The notes beneath the pieces were generated by a model. That model did no database searches. It saw only the letters and a list, made by a program, of their open reading frames with translations, and had not been told where the DNA came from. From the NCBI GenBank assembly GCA_964019165.1, contig OZ025274.1, positions 11,091,907 through 11,155,906 of the forward strand: DNA of 64,000 bases, in the 5' to 3' direction. The stretch is from Mastigias papua. Its lineage: Eukaryota; Cnidaria; Scyphozoa; Rhizostomeae; Mastigiidae. The translations under genes and the position numbers were made by a program. The stretch's first letter is position 1, and each line of letters begins with the position of its first letter. Shown here in pieces: positions 1 to 12,760 of this stretch.

Positions 1-2237
1 CCCCCATTTATTGTCAACCGCTTCTATTCCGGATTGGAGAGTATGTAGAATGAGTGAATCGCTATATTTAAAAAGGCCTTTCTCCTATAAGTGAAAGAGC
101 ATGTTGCTTGTAAAAGTTTACTTGGGGGGGGGAGGACCCAGATCTCATTCTAGATCGAATGCTGGGGGGATATGGCGACTACCCTCTGTAGGCTTACTGA
201 AAAATAATAAAATGGTGATTCGAACTGTAATAAATTCGCATAGCGTACTTTTGAATTTCCCGCCTAATCTGTGTTAGTGCATGCCTCCCACAAACGAGGC
301 CAGGATCAAAATAATGGCAGACTCGTGCTTTAAGTTCATTGCTGACGACTTCTGTAAATTCAGGGGTGGATCTAACTAAAAATCTGAGTGAAACAAAACA
401 TTTTTGGCTAAAGCATGCAGCCCCTATGAACATGGTAGTGAGCTGAGCACCGCAAAAGAGAAGTCACACTGATCTACGAACATACATTCTAAATAAAACT
501 ATTGGAGAAACTTATTGAGCAAAATTAAGCCTGTTAGACAACGGACAGTAAAATATAAGGATTGGCATGAAGTTACTTTGTCTATTCAAAGATAAAAATT
601 TTAGTTTAGTACTCTGGTAGCTTTTATTGTTATTTCAAGTCATAGGTGTAGAGAACTTTTCTAACCAAAATGACTTTCCACAAAGTTGTAGACAAAGTAA
701 AATTTCTTAAGCAAATACACCCAAACTTATACACTAATTATTCAGGTTTCAGACCACACATGTGCCATTTAAATACACAGCTCTACAGATTAGAGCGTGA
801 AGAACAGTAAATCTTCTCAAAGGAACTTTCAGTAAGATTATGAAAATTGAACGACACTCCTGATACATAGTAAGGTTAGCGCTTTCAGATTCTAATTATA
901 CCTTACCTCTTGGGAACTTTCCCAACCTGTTTATGTAAATCATCCACGAGCTCAGTACTATGCAATTACTCAAGCCAAGGTTCTGCTCCGCTTTGCTCTC
1001 AAACCTCTGCACTGTACAATGGCAGGCCAATCACAACAAGGGGTTTTGCTCCAACCAACCTGTGACTTGATTGGCTATCTAGAAATTCTTGGAGCAAATC
1101 TACTTTAACTGGAGCAAAATCCAATGATTTGATTGGATATGTATTCATGTGTGAACAATAGTCTGGAGCAAACGTAAACAGCGCCTCCGCAGTCAATATA
1201 CTACTTCATTCTTCGGAAACAGACTATTACGTTATGATTTTGGTCCCAATGACCAAGATATGTGGATCGGGGGGACGAAGATTTGCCAGTATAAGTTGAC
1301 AAAAGTATATAAGAAAACTTTCGTCTCTGAGAACTTTTGACTGGAGCACTTGGTCCAGTTGCTCCTTTCTAGATCTGCCACTGTAAATTTCTCAAAAATT
1401 GGTAACAGCTCCTTCACGTTTTTACACCAAGCAAGAAATTTTGTCTCACCCCAGGCTCACATAGAATCTATGAATGTCAAGCTAGTTTATGCTGCACTTA
1501 TGGGCAGATGTCAAACCTAACTACATTATCAACTTGATGTAAGATGGAATCTATGAATGGCGCTCTTTCCAGGATTTTAGCCAGGATTATCATTTCTTTG
1601 GATAGACTCCTGGTGAATAGACGAGACTATGCATCCATAGTAAATGACCAAACAGCACGAAAAAGCAACTTGAACTACTCAACTTAATTCATTTCTTTCA
1701 CTTCTCATTTCTCCTAAATCCTGTTGTCTTTGCACACTTTAATGTGAGACATACTGCATAGTCTATCGCTGTAAAGCCAATGGAAAATATCTTACAACAG
1801 CTGCCAACTACATTCTTTTGGCATCAAAGCTTGATTCTATGCGAATGTAGCAAAGGTCATCATTTTACCTCTTCGCTTTGTACATTATCAGGGAGGAGGA
1901 GGTCTGAGGAAAGTCTACTTGTTATAGACTTGTGAAAACTTTTTTATATCAATATTTCAGTTAAAAGAAAAGACAAATACTTCCTTTTCTATGCACCACC
2001 TACAGCGGGAAGGGTGTAAGTCATCTAGTTCCAACTGCAAGTGGTGTATACGTTTCAACATTAGAGAGATGACCCAGATGGAAGTAAACTAACTTTAAGG
2101 ATCGGGCACTGCCGCTATATTATACAGATTAAGCCTGGTTTTTATATAACCACAAAGGCCGGAGAGCCACCCAGGATACACCACCAGCCAACAGCAGACA
2201 TGTTGCAGGCAACATTCCGCAAATGGAAACATACACC

Positions 2238-2445
2238 GGGGGGGGGGGGCTGCCAGCGACGCCCGCGATAGATCGGCAACGCCACAAGCCACAAGCCACA
2301 ATTAGAAAGTTTGGAAGAGTAGATAAGTTCAACTCTCCTGGGAATTACCGCACACTTTCAAAGGTGCCATGTTGTTATGTCAAAAATGAAACACCTATCC
2401 GTCACATGCATCAGCAACGCACCTCAGGCAGCCCCCCCCCCCCCC
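2238..2445. repeat. Inverted repeat with long G and C runs
   Basis: A run of 12 G followed by CTGCC (2238-2254) is matched in inverted orientation by GGCAG followed by 14 C (2427-2445). The arms are about 17 bp and about 170 bp apart. The similarity stops sharply beyond the arms, so this may be coincidence of homopolymer tracts rather than a mobile-element end. Confidence 0.45.
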
Positions 2446-3424
2446 GACAACCAAGGCTACACGGAAACCAGGCCTTACTCCAGCTTTCCAGTGGACAAAA
2501 TTAATGATATTGCATTCTCTAAAATAGTTTCTATGGTCGATTTGATTTCATTAGGGTGGAGATATACCATTACAAAAAATATCAGGATTTATACTGAAAA
2601 TATAAACTTATCAATCTACGCTAGCCTGTCTCTTTTAAGACGCAGTGCGTTTGTTCTAACTTACAAGGTACCTATGCGATATTGAATATGCCTATGTGTT
2701 TTAGAACCTGTTAAAGGTACTGGTTGTTTTTGAAAACGAATCCATTTTTTCCGTTTTGGGCTTCTATTCACGCGTGACATGTTAAGCGACCGAAAACGTA
2801 GCAGTATGAAAACATTGGTCCAAAAGTGAAATTATTTTAAACATGCTTGACCGCCTCGCAGTGTAGAGAACGCATCGCCGCAGAACATCAACACTACAGT
2901 TTGGCCCACAATCATAATAATCATCATCACGAAGAACAGACATATCTCCAAACCATCATCATCTCACAATCTTAATCATTCGCTCATGTTTATTTTTTAC
3001 ATTTTACATTTGGTGTCAGGTGTGGGATACAAAGGTGCTGCAAAAGACCACTTATCCACAAGCAACAAATTTTCGCTGGATCAAGACAGTGGATTGGAAT
3101 TTTCTTGGACTAAAGGCGACGACCAACCGGATCATGGGTCCAACCGGAAGCACACCCTTGAGACGTAGAGAACATTCCATTCATTGCTGACAGGGCAAGA
3201 AAGAATCTTTCTGATAGAAGTAAGGCGACTAGCACTGGCAGTGATGTTATAGAGTTAGTCTGAGGAAAACTGATAGCTTTGTCATTTCTCCTCTTTGACT
3301 TTTGTGAATTAGTTGCCCTTGCAAAACATCCAATTCTGTCTTGTATATTTTCTAATATCCAAATGATCTTTACTCCAATAGTTTAAGAACAAAACAAGAA
3401 GAATTTATAATTTTCGAATAATTA

Positions 3425-4115
3425 AGAACAGCCAGCCTGAACCTTAATTTTACAGGTTCTTATATAAAAAGAGAGTGAAAAGCATTTTAGATTTACACTA
3501 TACAAGTGAATAAAACTCTACAGGTCCTACTAATTTGCTTTGACAGCTAAATAGATATTGCATTTGCCACTTTCATTAGATACCTGCTGATGCTTGTCAT
3601 TTTCAATGCATGAACGAATCAATCAACGTTCACGAACTTTTAGTCGGCGTTGCTGTTGTACATTCAAATACATTGTCTACTGTACAGCCTAATAGCAGCA
3701 CTTTTATAAAGCAGATAACTAACTTTGGAACTATTCAAACTGCAAATCTAACTAATCCATATTAGCAAAAGAAAAACAGAGCTTTCTCCTGCAGTGTTTC
3801 GAAGGTCTGTCTACAAAAGACTGGAAGCCATGATAGTTAGAGAAAGAAACTGGTAGTTCTTGGTCTCTCTAGACGAAAAACGAGTGGGTACTCTTCGCTT
3901 CGATATCCAAACTTACATGACATGAGGAATGGTGCGCCTCATTTGCTATGTCGGATTGGATACACATCTGGCAATAGATTTCCGGTCAACTGTCAATCAT
4001 AATCCGACATTCTAAGATAAACTTTAAGAAAATCTCAGCTTCAGTTTCTGAATAGTTAAGAAAATTGAGACTCAGACAAAAAAGTACATTTCTTTTAAAA
4101 ACACGTTTTTCTTTC
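3425..4115. repeat. Fragments of the TTAAGAAA/AGCCT mobile-element family
   Basis: Around 3425-3480 the text AGCCTGAACC is followed by CAGGTTCTTATATA. Around 4010-4110 TTTAAGAAAATCTCAGC and TTAAGAAAATTGAGAC precede an ACACGTTTTT-like end. The same modules form the right half of the complete element at 11650-12029, so these are probably decayed ends of related elements. Confidence 0.45.
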
Positions 4116-5168
4116 TTCGGCAATGGTATCTTTCCCTTTTTCTTATCTTGGTCTATATCAGAAGGGAGTCCCTAATGACACAATGACTCAATGGAACCTA
4201 TGTTATGATAATACTGCTTTTTCTACTTCATGCAGACAAACCAGTCGCTAGAGGAACATTTGAGCATGCAGCAATATGTTCTGTTGTTCATAGACATTTG
4301 CTAGAAGTGCATAGTGCATCATGTCATTAATATCATTAATAAGCTCTAACTTTACTAGCGTAGTGCACCAACCACGATTACCAAAGTTCGCACATTCCAT
4401 TTTCATATTGTGTTAACGTAGCGATACGCATGCTTATGGGAGATTCAGCATGGTATTGGATCTTAAAATCGCGTTTCGTCTTGTTGTACCCTACATGGTA
4501 TTGCATGGCATCGCAGGGCGTGACAGGACAAGGCACGGCCGACTAGACGTATGGGCAATATACTGCAGAAGGTTCGTAATAGAATATAATATTATATAAA
4601 TAGTTTATTTAAAGTTGGCTGTCTTATCTAGTAATACGCTAATGAAAGCCAACAATACAAAATATATAAGCTTACTTGAACTAAAACTAACTACACGAAA
4701 CCCAAGCTCGGAACAAAATTTTTGGATAATCAACAGCTGCAATCAATGTTTCTAATTAATTTAACATTTTGCTTCAAAATCTCTAATGATCAGGACTCTT
4801 TGATTTCGATTGGCAAAGTTTGCCATAATTTTTTCCAATAGACCTAATGGTGTCAATGCCATACAAGGTTGTCTTAGCTTTAGGCAAGGCAAGACTGTTG
4901 TTTTCATGAACGTTATATGGTATACCTATTGCCACAAATCCTTGTGTCATAAAATTTGGGTTGTGGTTGTTGACGTTTACTCTATTTTGAGTAGGCTGTT
5001 ATATCTAGCATTTTCAGCTAATTTAGGCCTACTGTGCATGCCGCATCCAGGCATGGGACCCCTAGTATATCGTCCCTTCCGAGGGACGGCGGAGTGAGTT
5101 GCTTTGGTCGTTTATTTGGATAGTCGCCCATCCAGTTGCCGATCAAACACAGCCAAGCTTAACTTCAG

Positions 5169-7680
5169 CTAGCTAACAAAAGCTAGCTGAACCGCTTGGC
5201 CACTCACCCCACAAAGGCTTAAGTACTTTAAGCATTTAACTACTGCTTTATAGATTTCTGTCTGGAGCAGCTGTAGATTTATCTGGTGAACAGATACTGA
5301 GTCACTTTTGTTAAGTAATTCTTGGAAATTAGAAGTACTACCCTTGTGTATGGTTCTTAGCGCTCTTTCATGAACCTTGTTAATCTTATTATTCGATGCC
5401 CTATCATGAAACATCCACACAGGTGAGTAGTAACTGAAGTGTGACATTATAAATGTAGTCATTGTTAATTCTAGCTGTCGCCTATCCATATATGTCGATA
5501 TATGTGCTAATGCATGTAGTTCCTGACTTGTTTTCTTACAAAGACTATTGACGTGACTTTTGAAATTTAGTTTTTATCAATTGCCACTCCAAGAAGCTGC
5601 TCGTTGTCACTTTCTTTTATCAAAGATTCAGAAATATTTGCAGTTGCTTCAATGCCTTTATTTCCAAACACAACTAGATGGTTTCAATCATCATTAATTT
5701 TCATGTAGTTATTTGCAAACCAATTAGATTGCAGAGAGGCATATTTCTCTAGTGATTTCAATGCAGGATCTAGTTCTGTACCACACACAAAGTTAGTAAT
5801 ATCGTCTGCATAACTACAGATCTCAGTATCTTCTACCAGGTAAAAAAGTCATTGATATAAATGTTGAAAAAGAGGGGCCCCAGTACAGAACCTTGGGGGA
5901 CGCCGAAGGAGGTGTTATCCAGGATGCTGAATGAGCAGGTATTCATGTAGCTTAGCAATTAGCAACTCAAAATTTAAACAATCAAAAGCCTTAGAGAGGT
6001 CCTTTATTATTGCTCCTGCGAATCCTTTGGTATCCTGAACTGACTTATACTTCTCAAGAAGTCTAACAAGAGCTTGTTGTGTATTATAGCCTTTTCAAAT
6101 TCAAATAGATATGAGATAAGATGGATCCTGAATAAGCTACGACTTACTCAAACATTAATCGCTCGTAAATTTTAGAAATTGCTGATAGGATGGTTATTGG
6201 ACAATAATTGGTGTTTACCGTCTGGCCATTTGCTATGTATACAGGTGTTACTTGAACCTATTTTAAGCTCAGGAGGAAAACGTCGATTAATGACACTACT
6301 ATTGAAGAGTGTTTGAACAATGTTTATAAATGCCCTGATTGTTCTTTAAATTTTTTCCTGGAATACTGCCCACAGGAGTAGCTTTATTCAATTTTTGCCT
6401 TTGTAATTCTGCAGAAACCCTTTCCCTCACAACGCTATTAAACCTAATTTCATTCGATGATTTTTTATTCTCATAGATTAGTGTTATACTTAGATGGGAG
6501 CTGTATTTCTTAATTGCAACCTCAATAGGATCACGAAGTCCATCTGTAGGCGTCAGAATGTCATTTGGCTCATGAACTCTAAGAGCTTCTGCTATAGGAA
6601 TCAAATATTCATTAAATATGTCTGCTACTTCTCTGTCATCAGTAACAAGTCATTCTTTTTCCAAGAGATTGACTTTTGAAGAAGCCTATATTTTTTATAA
6701 AATTGTGGCTTGTCTGTTTTCCAGAATTTTTGATTGTCCGTTAAGCATTTGAAATCCAAGTTTTTGTAATAGTCAACATTAGCCAATTCAGAAAATTTTG
6801 CACACTTGTTACATTGTCTCTTAAATAAATTCCAGTTTTCTTGGGTTCTTTTTTTGTTATACCTATTGCGAAGGCTGGTGTGAGAGTCTATTGCTGTCCG
6901 AACGACTTTTAGCATGAAGGGACTGTCATTAGCACGAATGCATTGCTTTTTAAAGGTGCATGCTCATTCAACACTGTTTCTAGTCTATCATTAAACTCAG
7001 AAAAATTAGTATCATAGGTGCTCATTTCGTTGAGATTTTCCTTATGTCTGGAGGTATCTACATCGCATACTTTTAATCTCCTTTGTTGGTACCCTTTTAA
7101 CAAAGCCACTCTTTAAAATAGTTACGATCATAGAACAAAGTGCGAAAATCCATTGTGTGAGAGTTTTGAAATGAATGATGTTTATTAGTAAGAATGAGGT
7201 CTGTGAATTTAGGGTTATCGGACTGAAAACACACACGTAGGTACCTTGATTAAACTTTTTAAATGGAAAATTTCCATGAAGCCTTTCATTTCTTCCTGCC
7301 CTTCTTCTATATTACTATCATCGAAGGCAACAAGGTTTTTGCAGCGTCTGCTATAACGATCAATTGCTTTTCCTAGTTCATGAAGAAAATAACTCGCATT
7401 TTGAGATAGGGGACGATAGATACCAAACAAAATCGACTTCTTCATGCAGAGTTCTCATTAGTTCATGTCTTGAATCTCCTACACAGTAGTTCCGTAGCTT
7501 AGCAAAGGGGCTGCAATTGCCTAAAGATGGTTTGCAGTTGCTGGATAATTAAATATCTTTAGTATAAAGAGTATTTAAATATCTTTGAAAAAGAGCATCA
7601 AAACTAAGAGTATCAAGGAAGACACAATCGCAGTATCTGAGAGGTGGCTGCTCTAGTAAATTCAACTTTTCCTCGCTTTT
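5169..7680 (-). mobile_element. Decayed LINE (endonuclease and reverse transcriptase remnants)
   Basis: The element is read on the minus strand from high to low coordinate. Around 7215-7445 there is an endonuclease-like segment. A linker at 6625-6915 shows the arginine/asparagine-rich LRNRYNKKRTQENW and the CR1/jockey-like DNQKFWKTDKP motif. The RT N-terminus lies at about 6299-6604, and the palm motif GVPQGSVLGPLFFNIYIND at about 5860-5920. A thumb segment, SHFSYYSPVWMFHDR, follows at 5169-5489. Many stops and frameshifts separate these pieces, so the copy is dead. The order endonuclease, linker, RT identifies an apurinic-endonuclease-type LINE of the CR1/L2/jockey group; the exact clade is not determined. 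Confidence 0.85.
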
Positions 7681-7689
7681 TATTTTATA

Positions 7690-10600
7690 ACGATATGGTG
7701 GACGCGAAAGGCAAAGCAACTGCAACACTTTCTTGAGTTCTTAAATTTCAAAATCTATGCTTCTGTTTTGATAGCGTGAAGACAGGCCTGTGCACATTTG
7801 AGAACTTATCAGCAACCACGCATAAGAATCAGTTCTGACTATTGCCAATATGTGTTTCCAGAAAATGAGAGTAAATCGTGGGAAAAATGAAATCACTTCC
7901 GCTCCTTTTGTACAGTCTTCATTCGGACTTAAAGGTGAAGAAAACCGCAGTTGCGAAATGGCCAAGTGGGAATTTAACCATGTGGAGCGTAAACTGGGAA
8001 GTAATCTAACATTCTCTCTGCTTCCGTTCTTTCGTTGTGACTAATAATTCAAATAAATGATTATTTACGTGGGAAAATACTCAAACGGTCGGAAAAACGT
8101 GAATGATGAGGAAGGTAAAAAGCAAACTCACCAACTGAGCATGAGTCGCACAGGACAATCTCATTCCCAGGTGACGTACTATCTTCTTTGCAAACAACAC
8201 AATGAATATCAGCTGTTGTTTCATTCACTAGAACAGATATGATGGAGTTTAGAAATAAGTATCTTTATGTTTATAACAATATATGAATACACACAGTGGA
8301 AGCTGCAAAATTGAGCAAGAATTTAAAAAGAACAAAATGCATTGTTCATGATTCCAGCAAAGTTTTTTTGCAAGTTTGTTGTGCTATAGCGAAGCAAACA
8401 AAAAAGGAGAAAATGAAGTAGAGAGTAGGATAAGATAAAGTCTTTTGATTTCACATTTGAAATAAAGAGGTTGTAGGACTCTGGAAATAACCAGGAATGT
8501 TAGACGTTCCATGGCTTACAAGTTCTTTAAATGAATGGTAGTTTGAAGAACAGCGCTCGTGTATAATGAAGTTTGGACAGGGTGCAAGTCGGTGAGTTTC
8601 TGGTGATTTTAAAGGTCTCAGTGGATCAGGTATAATATTCCTGATTTCCTGGGAGTAACTACCCCCTACATATATTAAACCTTCTTTTTGTAATGAGGAA
8701 TGCACACAAATAAAGACTGAGTTTCCGATCATAATTCATCAATTCCGAATCACAACTGAGCTGTGATTCTATATTTACACATGTTGCAACACTAGACACA
8801 CAGTGTACTAAATATCTCTTCAAATTTCTTCCCTGCAATAAATGCTCCGTTCTTCATATTTCTCTTTGCTGTCCTATGAAACTGAATCGGCTCAGAGGAT
8901 AAATGATTGAATAGAGATGAAGCATGAAACGGCATTCCACATTTGTATACTGTCTATCATTTATACACAGGAAACACAGGAAATTGTCTGAATGTGGCAT
9001 AGAGTTCTACTTGGAATGCTGAAGATACAATGCATCTCCTTAAACTCTTTATAACTTAAAATATAATTGTGCACTTTTTCGCACATGCTGTTTGAAGCAA
9101 CCACAACCGCATATCAGTATCTTCTGCAACTGCCAGTACTGGAAGATCCCATACTTCTACTGGAGCAAGGCCAACAAAGCATGTGTGCTCGAGATCTTTG
9201 CAAACTCCAATTACAAACTTTAATAGTACTTTGCTTCCACTCTGGTGTTTGGCGCAGCAGAATTTGAGATGTGAATAATTCATATATCATGTGGTTATCC
9301 TGGATGTTGAGCATTAGAATTCCACTATAATAGCGCAATAATAATAATAATAACAATTTTTACACAGGGTAACCTCTTTAGCACATGAAGTACTGTTATC
9401 AACAAGGGCCCTGCATCTATAACTGCTCTAGTTTACAATAAAATGAATTTCGAAAAAATAGATGAAGTTATTATGTAGAACTGCTTACTGCTAGGAACAT
9501 ATATTTATCTTAACTATTCATAAAAATTGTTTGTTTTTACATTAAGCATTCCCTCGTTTATATTCTCTCTGCTTTCAAAAAGTTCAAGAGATATCCCCTC
9601 AAGTAAAAACTCTCTTTTAGTACACGCAACTTTTATCAGATACATTTACTAATACGCCGCACGTGTTAAGTACTGATTTTGGGCGTTGCATATACTTTGC
9701 CATATTGTTTATATCTACTTCATCTTTGGTCCTCTCTGTGATCTTTATGCATTTCTTATGTATTTTTCAAAGGTCTTTTGCTTGATTTTTCTGGATCCTG
9801 GATGTAGTCGCATTACATGCCCAACCATATTAGTTCTCTAATTCTTATTGGTTTACTCTACGGTACGCATTCCTGTTTTCGTGTAGAGCTCGTTGACAGT
9901 TTTATGCCTTTGCTGCTCAATCAATGCAATCCTTCTTTTTCTGGGTTTTTGTCGACATCTACGATTCGATTTTGCACCAAAAACCACCTGCAACATGAGC
10001 ATTGAAAGGCCTTGGTCTTATGTTAATATAGGTTTTCTTGCTTTTGAAGATGCTGATTGACGTTCTTAAAGCATCATTAACTAAAATCTTTCTTCTGTTG
10101 ATGTCATCCTCTATATCAAGTAGACTTCAAGAGTTTTGTGTTCTTCTACACTTCCTTTCCCTTTCTGTAAAAGATGCTCTGGAACATCAAATATATAGAT
10201 GACAATGAATTTGAATCCGAATGATTAACATTTATTTGCTCGATGCTGTATCCTTTCCTTTTTGATTCTTTTATTTGTATTTTTCTTTCTCCATGTTTAC
10301 TAACCTTTCTGATATGATTGAGTTAGCGTTTTGCAGTAGATGCCCAAATGATGTTCTCTGATTATATCAATGCAATATCTTTACTTTCTAACTATTATTG
10401 CAATCCTTTTGTTAGTGAAAACTCTGAAAACCTTGCAACTTGACAAATAGCTATGATAGTATCCACCATAGAAAAAATGAGGAAAAAGGGTCCTCGGGTA
10501 AGAAAAGATTAAGAAGCACTGACCTAGACAATTACAATTTTCCATTTGTGTTTTCTTTGAGACATGAAAATAGATAACTCTTATATCTGGCTGCGTACAA

Positions 10601-10770
10601 CTTTCCTGAAGGGACTTATCGAATCCGATAATCTATGGATAGAAATTTTTGCTAATTACTACGTTTCTGTATAGAGAAATATTACGAGTTTATCACTGTC
10701 AATCACCGCGTGCTTTTATCAGCAGTGAGCAAAACAATATCCTCAGCTGCATTTTAATAAAATGGTGCTC
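7690..10770. other. No assignable gene
   Basis: Open stretches are all under 100 codons and have no convincing splice sites. A minus-strand stretch at 9056-9283 reads protein-like, with several cysteines and balanced composition, but matches nothing I recognise. A short AAT microsatellite sits at 9338-9355. Confidence 0.4.
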
Positions 10771-10780
10771 TACAACACAA

Positions 10781-11070
10781 CCGGACGAGGCGAGTGGGCG
10801 AGTGACAAGAGGACGAATCAGGTTAGAGCGCTCGACTGCTGAGTGAAAGATCAATAGTTCAAAGTTAAACTTCGAGCCATAGTTTGAATGCTCGATCACT
10901 ATCTGCCCATCAGCAAATTGGTACCTGGTGGCAACACTCGGGAAATACAGGCTGCAAGGAAAAGAACTGGCCACCCTATCTCCACATGTCGACTGCCCAA
11001 GACAAGTGTCCTATCCAACCAACACTCCCTACACTCAGATTCATATGCAGAACTGACCTTTACTTTACCG
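10781..11070 (+). mobile_element. tRNA-derived SINE, copy 1
   Basis: The 290-bp insertion is flanked by a perfect 10-bp target duplication TACAACACAA (10771-10780 and 11071-11080). Its head has a tRNA-like A box (GGTTAGAGCGCTCGACTGCTGAG). The body shares GGTACCTGGTGGCAACAC, GGAAAAGAACTGGCCACCCTA and a CTTTAC-type tail with the copies at 22094 and 38662. This copy is the most diverged of the three. Confidence 0.85.
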
Positions 11071-11288
11071 TACAACACAATCAATCAAAGGTGCTGCACT
11101 AGTACGCTTCATGGGAAAAGATGTCTTTTCAAACAGTAACATCGTATTCTGTCAATTGTAGAGAATTCAGTGCTCATTCCTGTTATCACTTCATATTTCT
11201 GATAATTAAGGACACTGAGCCAAAATGTAGCATTGTGGCCTATGATGATCTTGTATTTATACCAATCCCTTTTCAATTCCATCAAGCA

Positions 11289-11538
11289 TTAAGAAAACTC
11301 TTCTGCCAGTAATCTTGTGAAGTCAAAATGCTTATCTTTGAAGCACAAATCGAATGATGTTGGAATGGAAGCAACTTGGAATACGGGAACTATATGACGT
11401 GTAGCAGACCTTAAAGCTGTGTGTCCCTTTGAATTTTCAATCGTATTGAAGCACATGTAACCAAACATTGCACACACTATTTCTTCAGTATCCTTTTCAA
11501 GACTTTGCTCAAGATCTCTGAAAAATACTCTTTGGTAC
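11289..11538 (-). CDS. Candidate terminal exon of an unidentified protein
   Basis: On the minus strand a polypyrimidine tract (a C run and TTTT) and TATTAG precede a 250-nt open stretch that ends in TAA. The sequence starts with one base completing a codon from the previous exon. It then encodes about 83 residues, including VFFRDLEQSLEKDTEEIV and FDLCFKDKHFDFTRLLAEEF at the C-terminus. I do not recognise the family. The upstream tudor-like exon at 14289-14460 is on the same strand, but the phases require at least one exon between them, so a common gene is only a possibility. Confidence 0.4.
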
Positions 11539-11649
11539 CTAATAAAAGGGGGGGGGGTTAGAATAAATAAGGACTGGGAAATGATAAAAAATATGACAGA
11601 AAGAGGTCTCGACAAAATGTTTTAGAAATAAAGTCACAGATTGAAACAA

Positions 11650-12029
11650 TACACGTCTTTTTTATAAGAAAAATGTTTATAAGAAAATGAGGCTCAAATG
11701 GCCAAAATCTTAAGAAAATCCTAAGAAAATCACAAGGCTCAAGTTCAATATAATGCTAAGAAAATCACAGTTCATCTTCTTTACATGCCAAAAATTGATA
11801 TTTATTTAATGTAAATATTTACGGAGAGGCCTGAAACGATATCGTATTGGGACAACATCACTGGTGTCGTGCATATGGTGGCCCAACAAATGCAGGGTAG
11901 CCTGTTTCAGTCAGTTTATTCTTGCAAAAGTTAAGAAAATCTTAAGAAAATCTCAGCCTCACATTCGGTAAAAGTTAAGAAAATTGAGCCTTAGGAAAAA
12001 AAGGGTTTTTCTTATAAAAAAAACGTGTA
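11650..12029. mobile_element. MITE with CACGT...ATAAGAAAAA terminal repeats
   Basis: The left end reads TA then CACGTCTTTTTTATAAGAAA. The right end is its inverted partner, ending ACGTG then TA. The terminal repeats are about 24 bp with one or two differences, and the element has no coding capacity. Inside each end are subterminal modules, TTAAGAAAATC next to GGCTCA or CAGCCTCA, repeated and inverted so the whole element could fold back. The TA at both borders fits a TA target duplication. Confidence 0.75.
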
Positions 12030-12198
12030 CTAAACGCTCCAACATGAGTAATTAGCGTGCGTGATTTTCTTAATGACAGTTTTAAGTCAATCGGTTGGGA
12101 GTTTGACAAATATGCCCTTGGTGGACAATTTTTTGAAAAATTAGCTATCGGGGGGACGTCTAATAGGCACCTAAGAGTAGACTATCTGTAGGCTTAAT

Positions 12199-12758
12199 TC
12201 AGAGTATGATAGTCTCCTTGTTTTCCAGACTATTCTTTGCAAATTGTCTCAATTCATCTACCACTTGAATAGCAACACGAATTGTTGTGAGCTTGATTGT
12301 CTTTTCTTCTTCTTCTGGCTCATCATCATTGCTGTCACTATCGACACAAATTTTCTTTGCAATTTTAATGTGAATCTTAAGTGTTTATGCCTGTAGGCAA
12401 ACTCGCAAATTGCATGTGCTTGTTTCAAAATGTCAACCGAGAATCAAAGTCTAAAAAACGAACAGAGCCAACAATATCACACGTGACATTCATAGTAGGA
12501 CACGTGCTGTACTCCTCGTCTGTTAAATCTGTCTTCCAATCATTCTTTCTAACCAAACATTACTTCATAGTGTCCTCTTCTCTGAAGTGTTTTGTGCGTT
12601 TGGGACAAAGAAATAGCGTAAAGTGTCCGCTGTCTGTTTTATAGAACACGAACATACAGCATTTCCTATTGGCTTTGACCTCCCAATAAGTATCTGTCTT
12701 ATGGAATACAAACGAGGTGTCCGCTGTATAGAAGTGTTCGCTTTGAGAGAGTTGACTG
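12199..12758 (-). pseudogene. pogo/Tigger-like transposon remnant
   Basis: The high-coordinate end carries a pogo-type terminal sequence, read on the minus strand as CAGTCAACTCTCTCAAAGCG, next to TA (12759-12760). GCGGACAC-type subterminal repeats follow it. At 12199-12365 the minus strand encodes an acidic run DDEPEEEEK followed by TTIRVAIQVVDELRQFAKN and a stop. That layout matches the acidic tail and C-terminal helix usual in Tigger/CENP-B-like transposases. Most of the transposase is missing and the other terminus was not found, so this is a deleted relic. Confidence 0.6.
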
Positions 12759-12760
12759 TA

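Larger units (their letters stand above)
1..5130. other. No recognisable gene; scattered low-complexity tracts
   Basis: I see no exon or conserved protein here. All open stretches are short and have no splice-site support. The region holds homopolymer G/C tracts (near 125, 2238-2249 and 2432-2445) and two fragments of the TTAAGAAA/AGCCT repeat family (about 3425-3480 and 4005-4115). Host regulatory sequence cannot be excluded. Confidence 0.5.

Noticed and set aside
5169..7680. Functional reverse transcriptase gene
   Set aside because: Stops and frameshifts separate every domain, so only a relic can be supported.
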